Assembly: GCA_963754285.1 (NCBI GenBank)
Contig: CAVWFN010000001.1
Coordinates: forward strand, 1-64,000
Length of the DNA stretch: 64,000 bases
Direction of reading: 5' to 3'
From: RYN-133 sp963754285
GTDB taxonomy: Bacteria; Actinomycetota; Actinomycetes; Mycobacteriales; Jatrophihabitantaceae
The stretch's first letter is position 1. Every line of letters begins with the position of its first letter. Below the pieces are notes generated by a model. The model did no database searches, was not told where the DNA came from, and saw only the letters and a list, made by a program, of their open reading frames with translations. This document shows, piece after piece, positions 25,673-34,252 of the stretch. The position numbers and the translations under genes were made by a program.

Positions 25673-27517
25673 ATGTGCGGCATCGTCGGCTACGTCGGCC
25701 CTCGCGCGGCTCTCGATGTCGTCGTCGAGGGGCTGCGCCGGCTGGAATACCGCGGCTACGACTCGGCCGGCGTCGCGATCGTCGGATCCGAGCACAACCT
25801 GCAGGTCGAGAAGAAAGCCGGACGCATCGAGAACCTCGACAAGGAACTCGCTGCCCGCACGATCACCGGCTCGACCGGGATGGGGCACACGCGGTGGGCG
25901 ACGCATGGCGCACCCAACGACCGCAACGCGCACCCGCACGTCGACGCCGCCGGACGCATCGCCGTCGTGCACAACGGGATCATCGAGAACTTCGGGGAAC
26001 TTCGCGCGGAACTCGAAGCCGACGGCACCGAGTTCACGAGCGAGACCGACACCGAGACCGTCGCGCACCTCGTCGGCAAACTCGTTGCTGCCGGCACCCC
26101 GCTGATCGACGCAGCACGCACGGTGTGCCGTCGCCTGCAGGGCGCGTTCACGCTTGTGTTCGTCGACGCCGAGCATCCCGAGTCGATCGTCGCGGCCCGG
26201 CGCAACTCACCACTGGTCGTCGGCGTCGGGGACGGCGAGACCTTCCTGGGCAGCGATGTCGCGGCGTTCATCGAGTTCACCCGCGATGCGGTCGAACTCG
26301 GCCAGGACCAGATCGTCGAAATCACCCGCGACGGCTATGCCGTGCACGACTTCGACGGCAATCCTGTTGACGGCAAGCACTTCCACATCGACTGGGATCT
26401 CTCGGCCGCCGAGAAGGGCGGCCACGACTACTTCATGCAGAAGGAGATCCTCGAGCAGCCCGCCGCGGTAGCCGACACGCTGCGCGGTCACCTCGTCGAC
26501 GGCGAGATCGTGCTGGACGAACAGCGCATCACCACTCAAGAGCTGCGCGACGTCGAGAAGGTCTTCATCGTCGCGTGCGGCACTGCCTACCACGCCGGAT
26601 TGATCGGCAAGCAGGCCATCGAGCACTGGACGCGGGTGCCCGTCGAGGTCGAGATGGCCTCCGAGTTCCGCTATCGCGATCCCGTGCTCGATCAGCAGAC
26701 CCTTGTCGTCGCGATCAGCCAGTCCGGCGAGACCGCCGACACTCTCGAAGCAGTGCGGCACGCTCGCGCGCAGCGTGCGCGCGTGCTCGCGATCTGCAAC
26801 ACCAACGGCGCGCAGATCCCGCGCGAGTCCGACGCCGTGCTCTACACGCACGCCGGCCCCGAGATCGGCGTCGCGGCGACGAAGACGTTCATGGCGCAGG
26901 TCGCGGCCGTCGAACTGGTCGGGCTCGCGTTGGCGCAGGCACGCGGCACGAAGTTCGGCGACGAGATCGTGCGCGAGTACAACGCGCTGACCGAGGTGCC
27001 GGCGGCGATCGCCATCGCGTTGGAGACGATGCCGCAGGTCGCCGACCTCGCGCGCGAGATCGCGCACTCCAAGGCGGTGTTGTTCGTCGGCAGGCACGTC
27101 GGGTACCCCGTCGCGCTCGAGGGCGCGTTGAAGCTGAAGGAACTTGCCTACATGCACGCCGAGGGGTTCCCGGCCGGCGAGCTGAAGCACGGTCCGATCG
27201 CGCTCATCGAGGACAACCTGCCGGTCGTCGTCGTGATGCCGTCGCCGACCGGACGCGCGCTGCTGCACCAGAAGATGCTCAGCAACATCGCCGAGATCAA
27301 GGCCCGCGGCGCGCGCACGATCGTTATCGCCGAACAGGGTGATACGGCCGCCGGAAAGCATGCCGCGCACCTGATCGAGGTACCTGCGGTGCCGACCCTG
27401 CACGAGCCGTTCGTCGCGGTCGTCCCGCTGCAGATCCTCTCGGCCGAGATCGCCCTCGCGCGCGGCAACGACATCGACAAGCCGCGCAACCTCGCGAAGT
27501 CGGTCACGGTCGAATAG
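25673..27517 (+). CDS. glmS: Glutamine-fructose-6-phosphate aminotransferase (isomerizing)
   Basis: Makes glucosamine-6-phosphate from fructose-6-phosphate and glutamine, the first step to UDP-GlcNAc. Starting at ATG 25673 the protein has 614 residues and begins MCGIVGYVG, placing the catalytic Cys at position 2 after Met removal. The frame is open further upstream but that part is antisense-like and not family sequence. The amidotransferase domain has MGHTRWATHG. Two SIS isomerase domains contain SQSGETADTLEAVRHAR and EGFPAGELKHGPIALI. The end NDIDKPRNLAKSVTVE is diagnostic. Confidence 0.97.
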   Translation: MCGIVGYVGPRAALDVVVEGLRRLEYRGYDSAGVAIVGSEHNLQVEKKAGRIENLDKELAARTITGSTGMGHTRWATHGAPNDRNAHPHVDAAGRIAVVHNGIIENFGELRAELEADGTEFTSETDTETVAHLVGKLVAAGTPLIDAARTVCRRLQGAFTLVFVDAEHPESIVAARRNSPLVVGVGDGETFLGSDVAAFIEFTRDAVELGQDQIVEITRDGYAVHDFDGNPVDGKHFHIDWDLSAAEKGGHDYFMQKEILEQPAAVADTLRGHLVDGEIVLDEQRITTQELRDVEKVFIVACGTAYHAGLIGKQAIEHWTRVPVEVEMASEFRYRDPVLDQQTLVVAISQSGETADTLEAVRHARAQRARVLAICNTNGAQIPRESDAVLYTHAGPEIGVAATKTFMAQVAAVELVGLALAQARGTKFGDEIVREYNALTEVPAAIAIALETMPQVADLAREIAHSKAVLFVGRHVGYPVALEGALKLKELAYMHAEGFPAGELKHGPIALIEDNLPVVVVMPSPTGRALLHQKMLSNIAEIKARGARTIVIAEQGDTAAGKHAAHLIEVPAVPTLHEPFVAVVPLQILSAEIALARGNDIDKPRNLAKSVTVE

Positions 27518-27520
27518 CGC

Positions 27521-28450
27521 TCACTCGAACGAGCGGGTGATCTGCGCGGCGTCCGAACCGCGTCCGACGAAGGGCATCGGGTCACCGGAACCGAACTCGT
27601 CGATGCCAGCCGATTCCAGCGCACCGATGGCGACAGTGCGCCGCACCGCGGCGAAGGTCAGGACGTGCGCGAGCACGCCACCGAGCGTGAACGTCTCGGG
27701 CGGCTCGCACGTCGCGTCGACGAACGTTTCATCGCCACGGCCGGCGAGGATCGGGTCGACCACTCGCTCGCGGAAGGTCGGCCCGGCCGCGTCGAGCCGC
27801 GTCCGCAGTGCGGCCGGGTCGCTCGGGCCGGACGGGATCGTCGAGCCGCCGTCGACAGCGATCACCCACATCTCGAGTTGCCGTACGAGACGTTCCGACA
27901 CCGACCGCAGTGTCGGTGCACTGTCGATGCCTTCGACCGAGCTCGTGATCGGACGATCGAGCACGCTCTCGTCGACTTCGGCGAGCCGGTCGACGATCTC
28001 GCCCGTGAGTCGCACGTGGTGCTCGTACATCGAGGTCAGCACGTCCATGGCGGAACTCCTTCGCGTGGCAGGCAGCCGCAGGCCGCCGGGTGGGTGGAAG
28101 TGGATGCCGTTGTCGGCCGGCAGTTCGTGAGTGCCGCTCGGCGCGCGGCGGTAGAGCGACGGCGTACGGCCGAAGCCCCGCGCGAACGCGCGGGTGAACG
28201 CATCGGGCGACGCGTAGCCGGCGTCTAGAGCGATCTCGATGACCGGGTCGGTGCTCGTAGCAAGTCGATACGCGGCGCGTTCGAGAAGGACGCGGCGGCG
28301 GAACGCGCCGGGCGCCTCGCCGAGTGCCGCGCTGACCAGCCGGTCGAAGTGGTAGCGCGACAAGTAGGCACTGGCCGCCAGATCGCTCGCGACGTGCTCG
28401 GGATCGTCCAGACTCTCCTCGACCAGTTCGAGGATCTCCCGCACGTCCAT
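27521..28450 (-). CDS. AraC-type regulator fused to a DinB/maleylpyruvate-isomerase-like domain
   Basis: A 309-residue fusion. Residues 1-100 form an AraC helix-turn-helix pair (HFDRLVSAALGEAPGAFRRR, IEIALDAGYASPDAFTRAFA, RGFGRTPSLYRR). From about residue 135 onward a DinB-like four-helix domain follows: MDVLTSMYEHHVRLTGEIVD, later GGVLAHVLTFAAVRRTVAIG with the His expected for metal binding. N-terminal AraC with C-terminal DinB-like domains is known in actinobacteria, where it may sense thiols or other ligands; the ligand is unknown. It is convergent with glmS, four bases apart. Confidence 0.85.
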   Translation of the reverse strand: MDVREILELVEESLDDPEHVASDLAASAYLSRYHFDRLVSAALGEAPGAFRRRVLLERAAYRLATSTDPVIEIALDAGYASPDAFTRAFARGFGRTPSLYRRAPSGTHELPADNGIHFHPPGGLRLPATRRSSAMDVLTSMYEHHVRLTGEIVDRLAEVDESVLDRPITSSVEGIDSAPTLRSVSERLVRQLEMWVIAVDGGSTIPSGPSDPAALRTRLDAAGPTFRERVVDPILAGRGDETFVDATCEPPETFTLGGVLAHVLTFAAVRRTVAIGALESAGIDEFGSGDPMPFVGRGSDAAQITRSFE

Positions 28451-28520
28451 GTGTTCATCCTGTCCGGGTGTGACGAGGTCGTCCCGACTGTCGTTGCGGT
28501 CTTGTCATAGGGTCACGGAT

Positions 28521-29534
28521 GTGACCCAAGCAACATCGACCTCGGTGGATCTGCTGATCGTCGGCGCGGGGCCGGTGGGCCTGTTCGGCGCGTACTACGC
28601 CGGCGTGCGCACGCTCTCGACGGCCGTGCTCGATTCCCTGGAAGAGCCGGGCGGCCAGATCACCGCGATGTATCCCGAGAAGGCGATCTTCGATGTCGCC
28701 GGCTTTCCGGCGATCAAGGGCCGCGATCTCGTCGAGGAGTTGCTGAAGCAGGCTGCGCCGCACAACCCGCAGTACCTGCTCGGGCATCAAGCCGTCGAGC
28801 TCGAGCGCGGCGAGGGTGCGTTCGCGGTGACCACAGCCGCCGGGCTGCGCATCGAGTGCCGCGCGATCGTGATCACCGGTGGCATCGGGACGTTCTCGCC
28901 ACGTCCGCTGCCGGCCGGCAGCGATTACCTCGGCCGCGGCCTGGCCCACTTCGTCCCCGACCCGACGAAGTACACAGGCGAGGACGTCGTTGTCGTCGGC
29001 GGCGGTGACTCGGCGCTCGACTGGGCGTTGATGCTCGAACCGATCGCGAAGTCGGTGACGATCGTGCACCGTCGCGCGGAGTTCCGCGCGCACCCGCACT
29101 CGGTCGAGCTGCTCAAGGCGTCGTCGGTGAACATCCTGACCGACGCGCAGATATCGGCGGTGCGTGGCGATCCCGACGTGACCGAGGTCGACGTCGACGT
29201 GCTCGGCGTGATCCACACTGTCTCGTGTTCGCGGCTGGTCGCAGCGCTCGGCTTCACTGCGAACCTCGGCCCACTGATGGAGTGGGGCATCGAGATCCGT
29301 AAGCGGCAGATCGTCGTCGACACGATGGGGCGCACGACCGTCCCCGGCATCTACGCGGCGGGCGACATCGTCGACTACGACGGCAAGGTGAAGCTGATCG
29401 CGACGGGATTCGGAGAAGTGGCGACGGCGGTCAACAACGCAGCGGCGTATCTGAACCCGAAGGTGTCGGCGTTCCCGGGCCACCTGTCCGACTACGCGCC
29501 GGCTGACGGCAGCACGCCGACCTCGACGCACTGA
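28521..29534 (+). CDS. Ferredoxin/flavodoxin-NADP+ reductase, thioredoxin-reductase type
   Basis: FAD enzyme of 337 residues that moves electrons between NADPH and ferredoxin. The FAD motif is VDLLIVGAGPVGLFGAYYAG and the NADP motif is VVVVGGGDSALDWALMLEP. The C-terminal FAD motif is GIYAAGDIVDYDGKVKLIAT. It lacks the redox CXXC of thioredoxin reductase, and the segment EEPGGQITAMYPEKAIFDVA is typical of the TrxR-like ferredoxin-NADP reductases. GTG 28521 is chosen because the longer frame is not conserved-looking. It is followed two bases later by acpS. Confidence 0.9.
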   Translation: MTQATSTSVDLLIVGAGPVGLFGAYYAGVRTLSTAVLDSLEEPGGQITAMYPEKAIFDVAGFPAIKGRDLVEELLKQAAPHNPQYLLGHQAVELERGEGAFAVTTAAGLRIECRAIVITGGIGTFSPRPLPAGSDYLGRGLAHFVPDPTKYTGEDVVVVGGGDSALDWALMLEPIAKSVTIVHRRAEFRAHPHSVELLKASSVNILTDAQISAVRGDPDVTEVDVDVLGVIHTVSCSRLVAALGFTANLGPLMEWGIEIRKRQIVVDTMGRTTVPGIYAAGDIVDYDGKVKLIATGFGEVATAVNNAAAYLNPKVSAFPGHLSDYAPADGSTPTSTH

Positions 29535-29535
29535 C

Positions 29536-29910
29536 ATGATCATTGGCGTCGGGATCGACGTCGTGCCCGTCGCACGCTTTGCCGAGGCATTGCAGCGCTC
29601 GCCGGCACTGGCGCAGCGGCTGTTCACCGCAACCGAGTTGACGACCGGGCACGGCGAGCCGCGCAGCGCCGAGTCCCTCGCCGCGCGATTCGCTGCCAAG
29701 GAGGCGTTGGCGAAGGCGCTGGGTGCGGGCGGCGGCATGCACTGGACCGATGCCGAGGTGCGCACCGACGACGCGGGACGTCCGTCGCTGACCGTGCGCG
29801 GCACGGTCGCCGAGCGCGCCTCGTCGTTGGGCGTCACGCGCTGGCACGTGTCGTTGTCGCACGACGGCGGGATCGCCGCCGCGACCGTGATCGCCGAGTC
29901 GGCAGACTGA
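29536..29910 (+). CDS. acpS: Holo-[acyl-carrier-protein] synthase
   Basis: Transfers 4'-phosphopantetheine from coenzyme A to acyl-carrier protein. It has 124 residues, the usual size. Metal and CoA residues are in IIGVGIDVVPVARFAEAL and LAARFAAKEALAKALGAGGG. The end is WHVSLSHDGGIAAATVIAE. It lies two bases after the ferredoxin reductase and five bases before the nnr gene. The acpS-nnr pairing is a standard actinobacterial arrangement near glmS. Confidence 0.96.
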   Translation: MIIGVGIDVVPVARFAEALQRSPALAQRLFTATELTTGHGEPRSAESLAARFAAKEALAKALGAGGGMHWTDAEVRTDDAGRPSLTVRGTVAERASSLGVTRWHVSLSHDGGIAAATVIAESAD

Positions 29911-29914
29911 GGAC

Positions 29915-31327
29915 ATGCACGGCATCTACACGGTCGATCAGGTACGCGCCGCCGAAGAGGCGCTGATGGCGCGGTTGTCCGAGGGCGCGTTGATGCAGCG
30001 CGCGGCGACCGGGCTCGCGACGCAGTGCGCGCAACTGCTCGGCTCGGTCTACGGGACGCGCATCACGTTGCTCGTCGGCGCCGGGAACAACGGTGGGGAC
30101 GCGCTGTACGCAGGAGCGCAGCTGGCGGCGCGGGGCGCGCGAGTGACGGCGTTGTTGCTGTCGCCGGAGCGGGCGCACGCCGGTGGGCTCGCGGCGTTGC
30201 GCCGGGCCGGGGGACGGGTCGCGTCGGCCGAGCCTGCGCACGTGGCGGCCGATCTCGTCATCGACGGGATGCTCGGCATCGGCGGATCGGGCGGGTTGCG
30301 TGCCGACGCGGCCGCGCTGGCCGAGGCTGCGCGCGACTCGCACACCGTCGCCGTCGACCTTCCCAGCGGCGTCGATGCGGACACCGGAGTTGTCGACGGC
30401 GCTGCGGTACGCGCTGACGTGACAGTTACGTTCGGCGCCCTGAAGACTGGACTGGTCGTCGGCGCGGGTGCAGAGCTTTCCGGCCAGGTGCGGCTGGTCG
30501 ACATCGGTCTCGACCTGCCCGCTGCTGCTGCGCACGTGCTCGAGGCCGCCGACGTGCAAGCGGCCCTGCAGGTGCCCGGCGCGACCGATGACAAGTACAC
30601 CCGCGGAGTCGTCGGCGTGGTCGCAGGTTCACCGCAGTACGGCGGTGCAGGCGTGCTGTGCACCGGGGCTGCGTTGCACGGCGGCTCGGGCATGGTGCGT
30701 TACGCCGGGTCGGTGCCTGATGCGATCCGCGCTCGATTCCCCGAGGTGGTCGTGCAGGCGGGGGAGCGGCCGTCCGAGTTGCGGGTGCAGGCGTGGGTCG
30801 TCGGACCGGGGATGGGAACCGACGACGATGCGCTCGCGTTGCTGCGTGACGTGCTGGCTACCGACGTGCCGGTGATCGTCGACGCGGACGGCCTGACCGT
30901 ATTGGCGTCGCATCGCGAGCTGCTCGATCGTTCGGCTGCGACGGTGCTGACGCCGCACGATCGCGAGTTCGAGCGCATCGCCGGGCCGGTCGGCGACGAT
31001 CGCCTCGGCGCGGCTCGGCGCGCCGCCGCCGACCTCGGCGTGACCATGCTGCTCAAGGGCAACGCGACGATCGTCGCGCAGCCCGACGGTTCTGCGTTCG
31101 TCAATCCGACCGGCACGCCGTGGCTCGGCACCGCCGGGAGCGGCGACGTGCTGAGCGGGCTGATCGGGTCGCTGCTCGCGTCCGGCATCGACGCGCCGCT
31201 GGCGGCAGCGTGCGGTGCGTACCTGCACGGCGTCGCCGGCCAGCTCGCCGCCACCGACGGCCCGCCCAGCGCGCACGACGTGCTCGAGTCCGTCCGTCCC
31301 GCGCTGCGCACCCTCGAGCGTGGTTGA
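29915..31327 (+). CDS. nnr: Bifunctional NAD(P)H-hydrate epimerase / ADP-dependent dehydratase
   Basis: Repairs damaged hydrated NADH and NADPH. It has 470 residues. The N-terminal YjeF_N epimerase domain has LLVGAGNNGGDALYAGAQLA and DLVIDGMLGIGGSGGL, then VAVDLPSGVDADTGVVDG. The C-terminal ribokinase-like dehydratase domain (about residue 215 on) has VGVVAGSPQYGGAGVLCTGA, TVLTPHDREFERI and GTPWLGTAGSGDVLSGLIGS, the last being the phosphate-binding site. Both halves are intact. It ends two bases from the convergent sigma-factor gene. Confidence 0.95.
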   Translation: MHGIYTVDQVRAAEEALMARLSEGALMQRAATGLATQCAQLLGSVYGTRITLLVGAGNNGGDALYAGAQLAARGARVTALLLSPERAHAGGLAALRRAGGRVASAEPAHVAADLVIDGMLGIGGSGGLRADAAALAEAARDSHTVAVDLPSGVDADTGVVDGAAVRADVTVTFGALKTGLVVGAGAELSGQVRLVDIGLDLPAAAAHVLEAADVQAALQVPGATDDKYTRGVVGVVAGSPQYGGAGVLCTGAALHGGSGMVRYAGSVPDAIRARFPEVVVQAGERPSELRVQAWVVGPGMGTDDDALALLRDVLATDVPVIVDADGLTVLASHRELLDRSAATVLTPHDREFERIAGPVGDDRLGAARRAAADLGVTMLLKGNATIVAQPDGSAFVNPTGTPWLGTAGSGDVLSGLIGSLLASGIDAPLAAACGAYLHGVAGQLAATDGPPSAHDVLESVRPALRTLERG

Positions 31328-31329
31328 CT

Positions 31330-32865
31330 TCAGCGCAGGTACGAGGGAGCGAAGTACAGCAGCGAGAACACGCGAGCTGCGAATTTGCCCGTCACCGCGA
31401 CACCGCCGTCGGCGGCAATGCACGACGGCGTGCCGACCAGGACTGCCTCGTGCCGGTCGCGGTAAGTGAGCCGCGCGACGATCCGCTGCCTGGCGGTGTC
31501 GAGCGTGCCGCACACGGCGTCGCGCGGAGCGCGAGCAAGGTAGCCGTCGTACCTCCCCGCGATACCGAGACTGGCTTGGTCGAGTTGAGCCTTGTCGAAG
31601 CGGTAGACGGTCGTTGAGTTGCCGATGACACACAGTGTCAGGCCCGTCGGGTGGAGGGGCAGAGTTCGCGACGCGTGTACGTTCGGCGCGACCTCGCACA
31701 GTTTCTGCAGTGACGGATCGGTGTCCCAGACACCGAAGCGGTATGCCTGCGCGGCGGCGGTCCGCAGGTTCGTCGCACCGATGTATCGCCCGTTGCTCGT
31801 AGCCAGGCAACCGTTTCCTGGAGCTGCCACCCATACGACAGACCGGCCATAGGTCAGCCTGACCAGATAGCTGTCGATGTCGGTCGGGACCGATTCGAGA
31901 GTGCAGAGGTAGTCGCCGTCACGGTGTGGTTTCACCGAGCGGAGGGCGGCCGTGATCGAGCTCAGGCTTCCGCCGAGCACCGTTTGACCCGTGAGGGTGC
32001 CGGACCCGGATTCGCCTTGGTAGGCGCAGACCGTGGCCGAATCCGGCGTTGCGCGCGGGACGAGCACGTTCCGTGGCGCGTGCGAGGTATCGGGCACCCA
32101 GTACCCGGAACCGCCACCATCCACCCTCGGACACGTGATGTGCCGTCCTGCCCCCAAATCGCCACCGAAGCCCGGTGGTCTGCCGTCGGCCGAGCTTTGG
32201 TGTGCGGGCGCGCTTGACCGCCACCACGCCGAACCAGTGACGAGCAGCGCGATCACGACGACGGCGGCCACGACGCTCGGCAGGCGTCGATCGCGGCGCA
32301 CGAGGGGCGTGAAACCCTCGGCGAGCGGTGCATCCTCGTCGTGCGCTGCCATCACCGACCGCAGCTCGTCCTCGATCATGACGGCTCCTCGGCCAAGCCG
32401 CGAAGTGCGCAGTGCAGTGAGGGCCCGCGCGGCGAGGCTGCGCACGGTCGGTTCCTTCGCGCCGATGAGCACAGCGATCTCGCGATCGGGCAGGTCCTCG
32501 TAGTAGCGCAGCACCAGCACGGCACGCTGCCGCGGCGGCAACGTCCCGAGGGCCCGCCACAGGTCTTCACGCGCAGCGACGTCGACGGCGTCCGTGCCGA
32601 CGTCCGGCACGTCGTCGGTCACCAGCTCCGATGCCGAGCGCAGGCGGCGCCGGCGCAGGTACTCGTTGAGGATCGCGCGACGAACGTACGCCTCGCGGTT
32701 GTCGATCGTGGGCGACCTGCGCAACCAGCTCCCGTACACGCGGGTGAGCGCCTCCTGCACGAGATCCTCCGCTCCGGCCCGGTCGTGGCACAGCTGATAG
32801 GCAAGGCGGAGCAGCCGATCTCCCGATGCGCGCATCAGGTCGGCGATCACCTCGTCGAGCTGCAT
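31330..32865 (-). CDS. ECF sigma factor (SigE-like) fused in frame to a membrane-anchored extracytoplasmic domain
   Basis: A single 511-residue ORF. Residues 1-160 are an ECF sigma factor: region 2 (RLLRLAYQLCHDRAGAEDLV, YVRRAILNEYLRRRR) and region 4 (LPPRQRAVLVLRYYEDLPDR, EPTVRSLAARALTAL). From Met163 a new module begins, MIEDELRSVMAAHDEDAPL, then a membrane helix (LPSVVAAVVVIALLVTG, about 196-212) and about 300 extracytoplasmic residues with several cysteines. Normally these are two genes. Here a GAGGAG ribosome-binding site precedes the inner ATG at 32379, and an ATGA-type stop exists there in another frame. One missing or extra base near 32380-32420 could have joined them. It is divergent from mqnC. 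Confidence 0.8.
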   Translation of the reverse strand: MQLDEVIADLMRASGDRLLRLAYQLCHDRAGAEDLVQEALTRVYGSWLRRSPTIDNREAYVRRAILNEYLRRRRLRSASELVTDDVPDVGTDAVDVAAREDLWRALGTLPPRQRAVLVLRYYEDLPDREIAVLIGAKEPTVRSLAARALTALRTSRLGRGAVMIEDELRSVMAAHDEDAPLAEGFTPLVRRDRRLPSVVAAVVVIALLVTGSAWWRSSAPAHQSSADGRPPGFGGDLGAGRHITCPRVDGGGSGYWVPDTSHAPRNVLVPRATPDSATVCAYQGESGSGTLTGQTVLGGSLSSITAALRSVKPHRDGDYLCTLESVPTDIDSYLVRLTYGRSVVWVAAPGNGCLATSNGRYIGATNLRTAAAQAYRFGVWDTDPSLQKLCEVAPNVHASRTLPLHPTGLTLCVIGNSTTVYRFDKAQLDQASLGIAGRYDGYLARAPRDAVCGTLDTARQRIVARLTYRDRHEAVLVGTPSCIAADGGVAVTGKFAARVFSLLYFAPSYLR

Positions 32866-32918
32866 TCGCCCTCCACGAAGAATGATGCGGCCACCCGTCG
32901 TCCACGTTGCACCACCCG

Positions 32919-33034
32919 TTTCCCCGCTGGTAGTCGGTTCGGCCATCGCAAAGCGAGCACTGGCGGGGAAACCTCCGCCGCTTTCCCCGCGTGTGGTCGG
33001 TTGGAGCGGCACAAGGCGAGCACCAGCGGGGAAA
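32919..33034. repeat. Paired 53-base palindromic repeats, locus 1
   Basis: Two 53-base elements (32919-32971 and 32982-33034) separated by ten bases. Each starts TTTCCCCGC, holds GTCGGTT near position 15, has GCGAGCAC near position 35, and ends GCGGGGAAA. The ends are inverted repeats. A second pair with the same lengths and the same ten-base gap is at 54566-54681. It lies in the 212-base divergent spacer between the sigma-factor gene and mqnC. I see no transposase. Confidence 0.85.
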
Positions 33035-33077
33035 GGCGGGCGACGGACGGCGGCAGCCCCACAAGTACGCTCATCGC

Positions 33078-34232
33078 GTGCAGGACGTACTCGATCGCGC
33101 TGCCGGCGGCGGACGCATCACGCCCGAGGAAGCGCTCGCGCTCTACACCGACGCGCCGTTGCACGCGCTCGGTCGGGCCGCCGACACGGTGCGCCGAACG
33201 CGCTATCCCGACAACATCGCGACCTACATCATCGACCGCAACATCAACTACACCAACGTCTGCGTGACCGCGTGCAAGTTCTGCGCGTTCTACCGTGCGC
33301 CCAACCACGAAGAGGGCTGGACGCACAGCCTGGACGAATTGCTGCGCCGCTGCGGCGAGGCGGTCGACCTCGGCGCCACCCAGATCATGCTGCAGGGCGG
33401 GCACTCACCCGAGCTCGGCATCGAGTGGTACGAGCAGACCTTCAGCGCGATCAAGCGCGACTACCCGCAGTTGGTGCTGCACAGCCTCGGCGCGTCGGAG
33501 GTCGTGCACATCGGGCGCACGTCAGGTATCGACCACCGCAGCGTCGTCCAGCGCCTCAAGGTGGCCGGCCTCGACTCGTTCGCCGGCGCCGGCGCCGAGA
33601 TCCTCGTCGACCGACCCCGCACCGCCATCGCCCCGCTCAAGGAGAAGGGCGAGATCTGGTTGCAGGTGATGGAGACCGCGCACGAAGAGGGCCTCGAATC
33701 GACTGCCACGTTCATGATGGGGACGGGCGAGACCAACGCCGAGCGCATCGAGCACCTGCGCATGATCCGCGACGTGCAAGACCGCACCGGCGGATTCCGC
33801 AGCTTCATCCCGTGGACCTATCAGCCCGAGAACAACCATCTCAAGGGACGCACGCAGGCGACCAGCCTCGAATACCTGCGCATGGTCGCGGTCGCGCGGC
33901 TGTTCTTCGACAACATCAATCACCTGCAGGGCTCGTGGCTCACGACCGGTAAGGACATCGGCCAGCTGACCCTGCACTTCGGCGCCGACGACCTCGGCTC
34001 GGTGATGCTCGAAGAGAACGTCGTGTCGTCCGCCGGCGCGCGGCACCGGAGCAACCGCACCGAGCTGATCGAGCTCATCCGCGGCGCCGGGCGCATTCCC
34101 GCGCAGCGCGACACCCTCTACCGCCACATCGCCGTGCACACCGACCCGGCTGACGACCCGATCGACGCCCGCGTGCACTCGCACTTCAGCTCCACAGCTC
34201 TGCCCCTTTTGCCCGTGGTCACGGCGAGCTGA
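33078..34232 (+). CDS. mqnC: Cyclic dehypoxanthinyl futalosine synthase (menaquinone, futalosine route)
   Basis: Radical SAM enzyme of 384 residues that closes the ring of dehypoxanthine futalosine in menaquinone synthesis. The iron-sulfur motif CVTACKFCAFYRAPNHEEGW has Cys62, Cys66 and Cys69 (CX3CX2C). The family context TQIMLQGGHSPELGIEWYE, FIPWTYQPENNHLKG and FGADDLGSVMLEENVVSSAG supports MqnC over the related MqnE or FbiC. GTG 33078 is the first start after the repeats. The last pathway step, menG, lies 1.8 kb downstream. Other mqn genes are outside the window. Confidence 0.93.
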   Translation: MQDVLDRAAGGGRITPEEALALYTDAPLHALGRAADTVRRTRYPDNIATYIIDRNINYTNVCVTACKFCAFYRAPNHEEGWTHSLDELLRRCGEAVDLGATQIMLQGGHSPELGIEWYEQTFSAIKRDYPQLVLHSLGASEVVHIGRTSGIDHRSVVQRLKVAGLDSFAGAGAEILVDRPRTAIAPLKEKGEIWLQVMETAHEEGLESTATFMMGTGETNAERIEHLRMIRDVQDRTGGFRSFIPWTYQPENNHLKGRTQATSLEYLRMVAVARLFFDNINHLQGSWLTTGKDIGQLTLHFGADDLGSVMLEENVVSSAGARHRSNRTELIELIRGAGRIPAQRDTLYRHIAVHTDPADDPIDARVHSHFSSTALPLLPVVTAS

Positions 34233-34252
34233 GCGGACTACATTCCGCCTTC

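Noticed and set aside
28449..28520. Longer N-terminus for the ferredoxin-NADP reductase
   Set aside because: The extra 24 residues are Ser/Arg/Cys-rich and overlap the divergent regulator's start; GTG 28521 gives the family-like beginning.
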